From positions 95,755 through 159,754 of the forward strand of contig NZ_JBHYGL010000004.1 in the NCBI RefSeq assembly GCF_051859025.1: 64,000 bases of DNA, in the 5' to 3' direction. Below the pieces are notes generated by a model, which did not search any database, was not told where the DNA came from, and was given only the letters and a program-made list of their open reading frames with translations. Made by a program: the position numbers and the translations under genes. The DNA is from Falsiroseomonas sp051859025 (GTDB taxonomy: Bacteria > Pseudomonadota > Alphaproteobacteria > Acetobacterales > Acetobacteraceae). Below are positions 26,395-34,259 of the stretch, one piece after another; position 1 is the first letter of the stretch; each line of letters opens with the position of its first letter.

Positions 26395-29300
26395 ATGGCT
26401 AAAGATCAGGAGACCCAAAAGCCGGGTGTCGACGAAAACGATGGAGGCGCTGAAGGCGATGTACGTGCCCGGCAGGTGCGCGGGCGGGCAGATGTCGTCG
26501 CTGAGTTCAAGGACTTCATCGCTCGGAATCCGGGCATTTTCGGCGGCGCCGACATCCTGAATATCGATTATCTCCGCCCGCTCGAGCGGGCCGGGATGCT
26601 GGCTGCTGTGCTCACAGGGATTTCAGGCGATGATCGCCGGCCAGCTGTGCGCGCTTTCGTCATCGTTGCTCCACCTGAAACGGACGTCGAGACCGCCCGG
26701 GAAAAAGCCTGGGGCGAGTTGCTTTCGGCATACCATCTCCTGGCTGGCCGCGAGATGGCCCCCACGCCTCAGGAGTGGTTCAAGAAGCGCTTTCAGGTTA
26801 TTGCCGCACCTGATTGGAGGAGCGCGTCGGTAGTCGAAATTCTAAAGGCTCAGCCAGAGCGCGCCGCAGCTATCGTGACGGACGCTGCTGTCTACCGAGA
26901 CGATCGAATTGAGCCTTATGTCGCGCCCGGCTCCGCCACACCGCTCCTGCCGCAAGATGTCTGGGTCCCACAAGTGCACGCCCTCGCCGTGGCGGCCGTA
27001 GACGTCGCCCGTGAGCGCAATGTCTACGTCGCGCTCGACACGGACCAGCTCACGCCGACAAGAGAGGTGCTTTCCGACAGGCTGCTCTCGATCGACGGAT
27101 GCGGGGTGCTGGGGTCGAGCAACGAGGCGGATCTCGGTACGGTCCTCACGGCGCGCGCTGGCCAATGGGACACATGGATCCGCGAAGGGCGCGTCGGTCA
27201 GGCACTGCGCGAGATCGATGATCTTCCGCCATCGTTCGACGGGCAAAAAGCCTTCCTCCGCATTCAGATGCTCCACAGAGCTGGGCTTTTGCCAGAAGCC
27301 TTGCGAGCCATCCGCCACGAGATGTCGCCGGAGCGCAAGCTGGATGCCTCGTCGAGAGTGAAGCTCGCGCGGATCGCTCAGGACGCGAACGCATCGCTGT
27401 TGGCTTCGGAAGTGTTGGGACCTACGGTAAGCGAATTGAACTACCAGGAGGATCTCGAAAGCGCCCTGGCTACGGCGCATGACACGGGAAGTGCCGAGCT
27501 TGAGGAGAAGTTTGCTGCGCGGCTAGCTAAGCTTTTCCCGGGGAGTCCAGGCGTCCGACAGCGTCAACGGCGCGCCCTCGTTGCGGCTCGAAACTATGCC
27601 GGCGTCGCGGCAATGCTTGCCTGCGAGGCGAACGGACAGCCCGAGGCGAAATTCTTCACCAAGCTAGCCCAGTCCCTGTCAGGAGCTGAGACCCCTGACT
27701 ACTCAGCGCTGATCGCATCTGCGGACGACGACACCATTCTCGCTGACGCCTTTCGCATGGCGTGCGTGCGGGATGCGCTCCAACGCCAGTTGGTTTTCCA
27801 CGCGTTCGAACTCGCCCTACCGCTGCCGAAGACCCCCGCACATGCTCGGCGTGGGGAACGACTGCTAATCGAAGTGCTGGAAGCTATCCTTCTGTTCGGT
27901 GGCAAAGGTGGCGCTCTGCCGGTTCCTGGCGAGCGGGTTCAATCGGCCGTGCTCGAGCTAATTGACCGGCTCGCGGGTGACACCACCAATCAAACACTGA
28001 GGGTAGGCTTGGCAAGCCTTGTGCAGCCGTCCGTCGCTGGGACAGCGGGGCTGGCGTTGATGGCGTCGGTAGTCCTTAGGCTTGCTTCGCGACCCGTCAC
28101 TCTCGACAAGCGCGAGACGCCGGGCAAAGCGCGTATGGATTGGCTTCTCGAGCGCAAATCATTCCTGAGCGGCGCGTTCGGGTGGTTGCAGGAACAGCAG
28201 CCCGTTGTCATCTCGCGGGTTACGCTGCCGAAAGCCTTGCTCACCGAACCGGCCGATGAGGTGGTCTCGGCCGTAACGCACTACCTAAGTCACTTTCCGG
28301 TAGCTTCCAGCGAGGATGTTACTGCCCTCCAGCTTTGGCTCACTTTCGCGACCTCTGTCACGCCGCACAGTACGGATCCAGATTTCGACCTGCGGCTCAT
28401 GCGCCTCGTCGCTGGAAAGCTGGCGAGCTCTGGTCATCCGCAGCTGGCTCGGGACCTGACAGAGCAGGCGCTCATGAACAGTGCAGCGACCCCTCGGCGG
28501 CGCCGTCTTGGGTGGTTCGTGATGGCCGACGTCTACCACCGGTGTCACAACTACCTAGAGGGGCTGCTGGCCCTCGCTTGTACTCTTGCCGCCGACGATA
28601 CAGCCGACGAGGAGCAGGTCTGGCAGGAGGTTACGGCGGTTGCCCGCTTCCTCCGCGATTGCGGCCTGCTAGAGCACGCTCAATCTGCCATCCACAAGGC
28701 GCGCCAACTCCTCAACAACATGGGGCTATCAGCCACATATCGGCACCGGCTCGACACGCTCGAACTACAGATTCGGCAAGTAGCCCTGCAGGTGAATGAG
28801 GCGGGCAACGCCGATCTCGAGGCCTTGCTTAAGGATGCGGTAGTAAACGGTGCGGCCGTTCTCCAGCATCATGACATGACGGAACCCGCTGCTGCTCTCT
28901 TGGGGCAGTTGCTGCGGCTTGGAAAAGAGCGCCAAGCCTCGATCCCTGAGAACGCAAAAGCAGTTTTTTCTGATCTTTGCGAGCGCGCAGGAGGTCGCCT
29001 TGCCTCTCTAATCAATACGATGTCGGAACCATCCGTATCAGCCCGAGACCTCTTCGATCTGGTCGGCATGAGCGAGCCAGCACGCTATTCCGAAGATGTA
29101 GGCTACGACATGCGAAATCTGGCGATGGTTGCTGGTCGAGCTCTCTCTGACGAGAAATACATCCAGCATGCAGTCCAGACCTCCTTTGCATTAGAACTGC
29201 TCGCCGACCGCGGGGTTGCTATGCCGGGGTGGGATGAGGCGGCTGAGCCACCTGCTGCACCCCGGCAATTGGAAGAGCCTGCCGAGATCGCCTGCGCGGT

Positions 29301-30282
29301 GTCGCGTGACGCGGGGGTGAGCGTGGTCCAGGCGGGGTTTGATGCGAGCGGACGACTTGTGCGCGTCAGCGCCGTCGGCGGAAATCTGGAACCGCCTATC
29401 CGCGAACTCGACGACGTGTTTCACGAGGCACGCTTCCGAGCCTGGGCCGTGGACTATCCCTATCAGTACGGGATCGACGAAAGCACGCCGAATCTCTTCT
29501 ACACGACGACCGCCGATCTGAAGCTGTCATCCTTACCCAAGGGGCCGATAGTCGTGGCTGCTGACGCCACGCTGCAACCTTTTCCGCCGAACCTCTTGTA
29601 CGTCGGTGACAACTTCGCTGGGCGGACACGCCCTATGGCAGCGGTCCCGTCGCTCGCTTGGCTCAAAGCTGCGCGTGACCGCGGCCCAATCGGCGATGGC
29701 CGGCTTTGTGCCTGGATCTCGACCGCCGTAGGTGGCTCCGGCAGCGAGACACTACCCATGATCGCCCAGCGCCTGGAGCCGACATTCGCAGAGCACGCAT
29801 TCACCGTCGACAACGGCGCGACGCTCCCTGCTACCTTCGCCGGCGCGACGATGGCTGTGATTACAGCGCACGGCGGCGTGCATCCCGAAGGACGCTACTT
29901 CCAAGTCGTCTCGGATGAAGGCGGCTTGCGGGTAGCAGCCGGCGATCTCGCCGGGGCACTTCGGAACGTCGGGGTCGTAATCTTGTTCGTATGCAGCGGC
30001 GGGCGCGCCGACAAGCACCCGGGCGCGCACACCACGCTTGGGCTCGCGAAGCAGATATTGGACCGAGGCTCTCAGTCCGTCATTGCGTCACCGTGGCCCC
30101 TCGATTCAAGAGTACCCTCACACTGGCTGCCAACCTTTCTGGAGCGGTGGTTGAGCGGTGAGACGCTTATCGAAGCAAACTTTGCGGCAAACCAAGTCGT
30201 GGATCGAAACTTTGCCTACGACCCAGCGCGGGGACTCGCGATGACGATCTTCGGAGATCCCACGATGCGGCGGCTTACGTGA
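26395..30282 (+). CDS. CHAT-domain (caspase-like) protease cargo protein
   Basis: 1295 residues from the ATG at 26395; a GTG at 26359 would add 12. The C-terminal ~250 residues form a CHAT peptidase. The catalytic His is in VITAHGGVHPEG (H1159) and the Cys in VVILFVCSGGRADKHPGA (C1200). They are followed by the family's LGLAKQILDRGSQSVIASPW and FLERWLSGETLIEANF. The N-terminal ~280 residues are unassigned, and the middle (300-1000) is helical and TPR-like. The gene is antiparallel to the tail operon and less GC-rich. CHAT proteases act in bacterial cell-death and antiphage systems, often activated by a sensor partner; no partner is adjacent. A self-contained sensor-protease is inferred. Confidence 0.85.
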   Translation: MAKDQETQKPGVDENDGGAEGDVRARQVRGRADVVAEFKDFIARNPGIFGGADILNIDYLRPLERAGMLAAVLTGISGDDRRPAVRAFVIVAPPETDVETAREKAWGELLSAYHLLAGREMAPTPQEWFKKRFQVIAAPDWRSASVVEILKAQPERAAAIVTDAAVYRDDRIEPYVAPGSATPLLPQDVWVPQVHALAVAAVDVARERNVYVALDTDQLTPTREVLSDRLLSIDGCGVLGSSNEADLGTVLTARAGQWDTWIREGRVGQALREIDDLPPSFDGQKAFLRIQMLHRAGLLPEALRAIRHEMSPERKLDASSRVKLARIAQDANASLLASEVLGPTVSELNYQEDLESALATAHDTGSAELEEKFAARLAKLFPGSPGVRQRQRRALVAARNYAGVAAMLACEANGQPEAKFFTKLAQSLSGAETPDYSALIASADDDTILADAFRMACVRDALQRQLVFHAFELALPLPKTPAHARRGERLLIEVLEAILLFGGKGGALPVPGERVQSAVLELIDRLAGDTTNQTLRVGLASLVQPSVAGTAGLALMASVVLRLASRPVTLDKRETPGKARMDWLLERKSFLSGAFGWLQEQQPVVISRVTLPKALLTEPADEVVSAVTHYLSHFPVASSEDVTALQLWLTFATSVTPHSTDPDFDLRLMRLVAGKLASSGHPQLARDLTEQALMNSAATPRRRRLGWFVMADVYHRCHNYLEGLLALACTLAADDTADEEQVWQEVTAVARFLRDCGLLEHAQSAIHKARQLLNNMGLSATYRHRLDTLELQIRQVALQVNEAGNADLEALLKDAVVNGAAVLQHHDMTEPAAALLGQLLRLGKERQASIPENAKAVFSDLCERAGGRLASLINTMSEPSVSARDLFDLVGMSEPARYSEDVGYDMRNLAMVAGRALSDEKYIQHAVQTSFALELLADRGVAMPGWDEAAEPPAAPRQLEEPAEIACAVSRDAGVSVVQAGFDASGRLVRVSAVGGNLEPPIRELDDVFHEARFRAWAVDYPYQYGIDESTPNLFYTTTADLKLSSLPKGPIVVAADATLQPFPPNLLYVGDNFAGRTRPMAAVPSLAWLKAARDRGPIGDGRLCAWISTAVGGSGSETLPMIAQRLEPTFAEHAFTVDNGATLPATFAGATMAVITAHGGVHPEGRYFQVVSDEGGLRVAAGDLAGALRNVGVVILFVCSGGRADKHPGAHTTLGLAKQILDRGSQSVIASPWPLDSRVPSHWLPTFLERWLSGETLIEANFAANQVVDRNFAYDPARGLAMTIFGDPTMRRLT

Positions 30283-30432
30283 TATCGGAACTTTGCCACC
30301 GATCGGGCCTCAGCTCGCCCCTGCAGAGGATCTGCGTAACACTGAACCGCTGGCTGAAGATCCGTCCTTGAGACAGGGTCTGTTCCACGCCAGCCTTGCG
30401 CCCAAAGCGGCGGAAAGGGGTGCGTTTAGAGC

Positions 30433-31386
30433 TCACGCATACTCCGTCCCCGCCTGCTGGTTCCGCAGCACCGCCGTCATCATCCGCGTCGCCGTCGCGT
30501 TGAATGCGGCCCGGAAATCGAAGCTGGCCTCCACGCCGGCGGGCCCCTCGATCGGGGTCTTGGCCAGCGCGAGATAGACTTCGTGCAGCGTGATGGTCAG
30601 GCTGCGGTTCGCGTCGATGGTGAAGGCCAGGGCGAATTCCGCAGAGGTTCCGGCCTGCGCCTGGGCGAGCAGCGTCGTGTTCTCGAAGCGCACCGTGATC
30701 TGGCCGGTACAGCGGGCGATGCCGGGATCCACGCCCTCGACGCGACGGTCGGCGCGGATGGTGCGCACCGCCTCCATGCCGTTGGCATAGGTGAGCCGCG
30801 CGCCGGTGACCTGCGCCAGGGCTACGCTGCTGCGGGTGATGCTCCCCTGCGCCTTGTTGAAGGCGGTGTAGGCGGCGCTGGTCGGCGTTCCACCCGAGGT
30901 CGCGCCGGTGCGCGCCGAGCCTTGGCCCAGCAGCCCGAAGGTCGCCGTCGCAGCGCCGGTCGGCGTGAAGTCCAGCTCCAGCGTGTCCGCGCGCACGCCG
31001 GTGCACACGTCGAAGGACGGCACGTCCGGATAACCGATCTCCATCGCGTTGCTCGGCAGTGCGGCCGCGCCCGAGGCGAAAGTGTGGATGAAGTTGGTCG
31101 TGCCGGTGGTGGTCGGCGCACCGAGCAGTAGCCGCAGCCAGTGGCCGATGTTGACCAGATCGACTGGCACCACCGCCTGGCCGGCGACCGTCACCGTGTC
31201 GAGGAAGGGCGCAGCGGGGTCCCGGTTGCTGCCCACGCCGATGACGTCGGCATCCAGCAGAGGCTGCTCGGCGCCGAGATCGCAGGACAGGAAGGGCATG
31301 CGCCGCCAGTTGCTGCCGGGTGCGGTGCCGTAGGTCGTCTCGGGCAGCATGAGCAGGCGGCAATTCGCGCCGATGGCACGAGGCAT
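30433..31386 (-). CDS. Major tail (tail tube) protein
   Basis: 317 residues. Features of the siphovirus tube family include the N-terminal MPRAIGANCRLLMLPETTYG, IGVGSNRDPAAPFLDTVTVAG, and VNIGHWLRLLLGAPTTTG. It also has a C-terminal region of beta-strands with an Ig-like tail (FTIDANRSLTITLHEVYLAL). It polymerises into the tail tube. It lies downstream of the terminator-type gene and would normally be followed by G/GT. Here about 4.3 kb containing the CHAT gene intervene, and the two genes converge with a 150-base gap. Confidence 0.85.
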   Translation of the reverse strand: MPRAIGANCRLLMLPETTYGTAPGSNWRRMPFLSCDLGAEQPLLDADVIGVGSNRDPAAPFLDTVTVAGQAVVPVDLVNIGHWLRLLLGAPTTTGTTNFIHTFASGAAALPSNAMEIGYPDVPSFDVCTGVRADTLELDFTPTGAATATFGLLGQGSARTGATSGGTPTSAAYTAFNKAQGSITRSSVALAQVTGARLTYANGMEAVRTIRADRRVEGVDPGIARCTGQITVRFENTTLLAQAQAGTSAEFALAFTIDANRSLTITLHEVYLALAKTPIEGPAGVEASFDFRAAFNATATRMMTAVLRNQQAGTEYA

Positions 31387-31407
31387 GGGCTTTCTCCTGG
31401 AAAGGGA

Positions 31408-31854
31408 TCAGGCCAGCGGCGAGCCGGCAACGGTGAACCAGAGGGTGACGGGGACGGCAGCGGCGCGGGCCGCGGCCGCGCCTTCGAACTCGACATCCTC
31501 GAAGGACGCGCTGCCCGGCTGCGCCCACTCGACGGCGCCGCCGAGGGTGCGGTTGGCGTTGATGGCAGCGGCGACATCCACCAGCAGCGCATCGAGCAGG
31601 GCGTTGCGCGCGGCGGGCGTGGCGCCAGCGACGGTGATCTCGACCTCTGCGCGGTACTCGATCTGCCAGGCCAGCGGCGAGAGGATGGGCGTCTCCTCGA
31701 CCGTCTCGCCATCGCGCATCACGACCAGCCCACCGGCGGGGATGCGCTGCGGGATGGTCTCGCCCCGCAGCACGGTCGGCGCCGGGTTCCGAACGGCCAG
31801 GGACGTTACCAGCCGGCTGTGCAGCGCCGCGATGGCAGTCTCGCGGGCGCTCAC
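31408..31854 (-). CDS. Tail terminator-like protein (gpU/DUF3168 position)
   Basis: 148 residues, starting MSARETAIAALHSRLVTSLA, then PAPTVLRGETIPQRIPAGG and a C-terminal strand VPVTLWFTVAGSPLA. Length and pattern fit small tail-completion proteins that cap the tube. Location, directly before the tail tube gene, supports this. It overlaps the DUF6441 gene by four bases. Confidence 0.68.
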   Translation of the reverse strand: MSARETAIAALHSRLVTSLAVRNPAPTVLRGETIPQRIPAGGLVVMRDGETVEETPILSPLAWQIEYRAEVEITVAGATPAARNALLDALLVDVAAAINANRTLGGAVEWAQPGSASFEDVEFEGAAAARAAAVPVTLWFTVAGSPLA

Positions 31855-32576
31855 GCGGCCCTCCCGCTCTCACGTTCCCAGGCCGCCACGAAGCGCCCCG
31901 GCAGCCGGCGCAGCCCGCGCTCAGCCGCACCCCGCACGTCGAGCCGCTTGGCGAGCTTCACCTGGGGCAGCAGCAGGAACATCGGCACCATCCCCTGCTC
32001 CAGCAGGCCGCGGGCCCAGGCCTCGCGCCCCTTGCGGTTGGCGGTGCCAACTTCTGTCACGCCGCCCGCCACCAGCCGCGTGCGCCGCCGCCGCCCGGTC
32101 TGCTCGCCCTGCCGCAGTGGCAGGCACCAGACAAAGCCGCGCCCAGACTTGAACGGCCGGAGGAACGCCTGGCCGGATGCGACCATCTGCACCGGCGTGA
32201 CGCGCATGCCCTTCTCACCGCGACCGCGCCTGCCGCGCGCCGCGTTGAAGCCAGTGGGGATCGCCAGGAACTTCCGACCACCCTTGGCCCGGATCAGCGC
32301 GCCACGCTCGAAGGCGTCGATGACTTTCGGCACCTTCGTGAAAACTAACCCCGCCGGCCGCAGTGACTGCCCGGACCGGGGAAAGATCATCGATCGCCAG
32401 GCATTGGCGATGCCGCGCGCGTTGCCGGAAAAGGCGGTGGTGACCTGCCGGCGGAGCTCGGTCTTCACCTGATCGGTCTCGGCGCGGATGGCAGTCATGG
32501 CCGCGCGCTCGCCAGCCCGCACCTCGTCGGCCAGCACCTTGCGAAGGTCGCCGGCGATGCTGGCGCCGAGGCGCAT
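31851..32576 (-). CDS. DUF6441-type phage protein (minor tail / head-tail completion)
   Basis: 241 residues. The N-terminal half is helical (LRKVLADEVRAGERAAMTAI, ELRRQVTTAFSGNARGIANA). The remainder is basic, with KFLAIPTGFNAARGRRGRG and a C-terminal QVKLAKRLDVRGAAERGLRR. This matches the DUF6441 proteins of alphaproteobacterial phages, which lie in the slot of HK97 gp10-like completion proteins. No catalytic motif is visible. Confidence 0.68.
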   Translation of the reverse strand: MRLGASIAGDLRKVLADEVRAGERAAMTAIRAETDQVKTELRRQVTTAFSGNARGIANAWRSMIFPRSGQSLRPAGLVFTKVPKVIDAFERGALIRAKGGRKFLAIPTGFNAARGRRGRGEKGMRVTPVQMVASGQAFLRPFKSGRGFVWCLPLRQGEQTGRRRRTRLVAGGVTEVGTANRKGREAWARGLLEQGMVPMFLLLPQVKLAKRLDVRGAAERGLRRLPGRFVAAWERESGRAA

Positions 32577-32579
32577 GGA

Positions 32580-32879
32580 TCAGCGCCCACCGAACTTGCG
32601 GCTGAGGGTCCGCAGCAGCAGGTCGTGCAGTGCGGCATAGCCCAGCGTCCCGGCGAGCCAGGCCACGGCGAACAGCCACCAGCCGTCGAGCTCGAAGGCA
32701 TGCGCGATCAGCCAGGCGCCGGTGCCGAGGCTGCCGCCCGCCAGCGCGTGCAGCAGGTAGGCGCGGGTCAGCAGCGGCCGGTCGGTGGAGGAGAAGCGCG
32801 CCATCGCCCCGAGCGCACCGAGGGCGCCGGCGAGCAGCGCCTCGCCGACAATGCCGCCGATGCGCTCCGGGTCGATCAT
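32580..32879 (-). CDS. Small membrane protein, possible holin
   Basis: 99 residues with about three hydrophobic segments: VGEALLAGALGALGAMA, a middle segment LHALAGGSLGTGAWLIAHAF and a C-terminal WWLFAVAWLAGTLGYAAL. A short basic tail ends in SRKFGG. Size and topology fit a class I-type holin. It sits in the head-tail completion block and two genes from a lysozyme-like protein (33195-33833), which supports a lysis role. This remains an inference. Confidence 0.6.
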   Translation of the reverse strand: MIDPERIGGIVGEALLAGALGALGAMARFSSTDRPLLTRAYLLHALAGGSLGTGAWLIAHAFELDGWWLFAVAWLAGTLGYAALHDLLLRTLSRKFGGR

Positions 32880-32889
32880 GGTGGTGCTC

Positions 32890-33198
32890 CTATCGGCGGC
32901 AGAAGACGCGCCAGGCGATGCCCGCGGCGTCCCGCTCGGCGTGCTGGACGATCAGGGTGTCGGCGCCGAGGGTGAAGGTGTCGTCGGCATCGACCGCGGG
33001 CAGCACGGCCATGGCGACGGTCAGTACGTCGCTGGCCTGGATGACGCTGGTGCCGAAGGCGTCTCCAAGCCGATCGGGTGCCGAGCGGACCACGCGGAGC
33101 AGGACCGGCGCCCCGATCCCCCCTGCGCGATAGCTGGCATTCGTACCGATGTTCGGGTCTGCGGCCAGCGCGTCCATGGCCGCGGCGAAGGCGCTCAC
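32890..33198 (-). CDS. Head-tail joining protein, gpFII-like
   Basis: 102 residues from a GTG overlapping the upstream stop as GTGA. The sequence begins MSAFAAAMDALAADPNIG, then shows a beta-rich body (APVLLRVVRSAPDRL, FTLGADTLIVQHAERDAAG). This pattern is typical of small proteins that attach tails to DNA-filled heads in lambdoid phages. Position between the lysozyme-like protein and the putative holin is compatible. Confidence 0.65.
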   Translation of the reverse strand: MSAFAAAMDALAADPNIGTNASYRAGGIGAPVLLRVVRSAPDRLGDAFGTSVIQASDVLTVAMAVLPAVDADDTFTLGADTLIVQHAERDAAGIAWRVFCRR

Positions 33199-33833
33199 GC
33201 TGGCCGCCGCAGCCGCCAGGCGAGCACGCCGATCATAGCCGCCACGATGACCGCAATGGCGACGACCGGCGCCAGCGTGCCCAGCGCCTGGATGGCGGGT
33301 GCAGCCTGCGCCACGGCGGTGGCGATGCCCGCCGCACCCACCAGCACTGCACCGCGGCCGGTTCCCGTGGCCGCCGCGACCTCGCGGCGCGTTGCCGGCG
33401 CGGCTGGCGGAACCCCTGCGAGCCTCAGCGACCGATCGATGACGCCGGCCGGATAGGCCAGCCCGGCGCATTCATGGTGGATGATGGCCTCGACCAGCGG
33501 GCGCAGGTGATCGTGCCGATGCAGGTCGACCGCATCGTCCGGCCCGACGCCAATGCGCTGCGCCACCACGGCGATGTACGTGGCGGTGTCGTTCTCCACC
33601 TTGGGCGCCCAACGTTCGATGATCGCGCGTGGCGTCCGCAGCTTGTGCCGGTCCTGGTAGGTGACCAGCAGGGCCGCCAGCGCGCGGATGCCGAGCTCGT
33701 GGCTGGTGAAGCGGCAGAACCGCCCATCCGAAGGCGGATCGGCCAGCCCCTGCCATTTGTTGGCGGGGACGTGCTCGATGTTGCCCGGGTTGCGGTTGCG
33801 ATAGCCCCGCGTGGCCTTGGGATCGATACTCAC
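33195..33833 (-). CDS. Lysozyme-like virion/lysis protein (structural protein P5-type) with C-terminal membrane segment
   Basis: 212 residues from a GTG overlapping the DUF2190 stop. The N-terminal ~130 residues have the signature RGYRNRNPGNIEHVPANKW, RFTSHELGIRALAALLVTYQ, and IIERWAPKVENDTATYI. This lysozyme-like family is often annotated as structural protein P5. The C-terminus has one or two membrane segments ending AVVAIAVIVAAMIGVLAWRL. It could digest peptidoglycan at entry or lysis; membrane anchoring would favour a signal-anchor-type lysis enzyme. Confidence 0.75.
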   Translation of the reverse strand: MSIDPKATRGYRNRNPGNIEHVPANKWQGLADPPSDGRFCRFTSHELGIRALAALLVTYQDRHKLRTPRAIIERWAPKVENDTATYIAVVAQRIGVGPDDAVDLHRHDHLRPLVEAIIHHECAGLAYPAGVIDRSLRLAGVPPAAPATRREVAAATGTGRGAVLVGAAGIATAVAQAAPAIQALGTLAPVVAIAVIVAAMIGVLAWRLRRPA

Positions 33834-34177
33834 GTCCCGATTGCCGGCACGCGGTTGAGCCACGCCCGGACGGTGGTGTCCGCGGCGAGCGCGGCCAGGG
33901 TGGCGATGCCGACCTGGAAGTTGCCGGTCGCCGTGGTGGTGATGCGGCGGTTGGTGTTGTCCCAGAAGACCCGGGCGCCGGCGGTGATGGCGAGCGCCGG
34001 TTCCTTCGTGATGTCGAACACACCCTGGGTGGCGGCCTCGATGACGGCGTTCTGCGCGCCGTCGACGGCGGCCACGCCGAAGAGCGCGCCGACGAGGACG
34101 CCCTGGCCGGAGAGGATGCCGCCCGCATAGGGAACGGCGATGGCCAGGCTGTTGCCCGGCTGGACGTAGTTGCGCAT
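33830..34177 (-). CDS. DUF2190 capsid-decoration-type protein
   Basis: 115 residues: MRNYVQPGNSLAIAVPYAG, SGQGVLVGALFGVAAVDGAQ, and VFDITKEPALAITAGARVFW are typical of DUF2190. These proteins lie next to the major capsid gene in many phages and are thought to decorate or stabilise the capsid. It follows the protease/capsid fusion by 82 bases, a gap containing an inverted repeat of GGGCGTCC / GGACGCCC at about 34200-34222, perhaps a transcript-processing hairpin. Confidence 0.8.
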   Translation of the reverse strand: MRNYVQPGNSLAIAVPYAGGILSGQGVLVGALFGVAAVDGAQNAVIEAATQGVFDITKEPALAITAGARVFWDNTNRRITTTATGNFQVGIATLAALAADTTVRAWLNRVPAIGT

Positions 34178-34259
34178 GGGATTGGCGTCTCCAGAAACGC
34201 AGAGGGCGTCCCGAAGGACGCCCTCTGCATGGGTTCACGATGGGAGAGAGGAGCCGGGA

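Noticed and set aside
30275..31930. Minus-strand frame of 551 codons spanning the tail tube and terminator genes
   Set aside because: It is the +1/+2 shadow of two recognised genes and has no start signal or motif.
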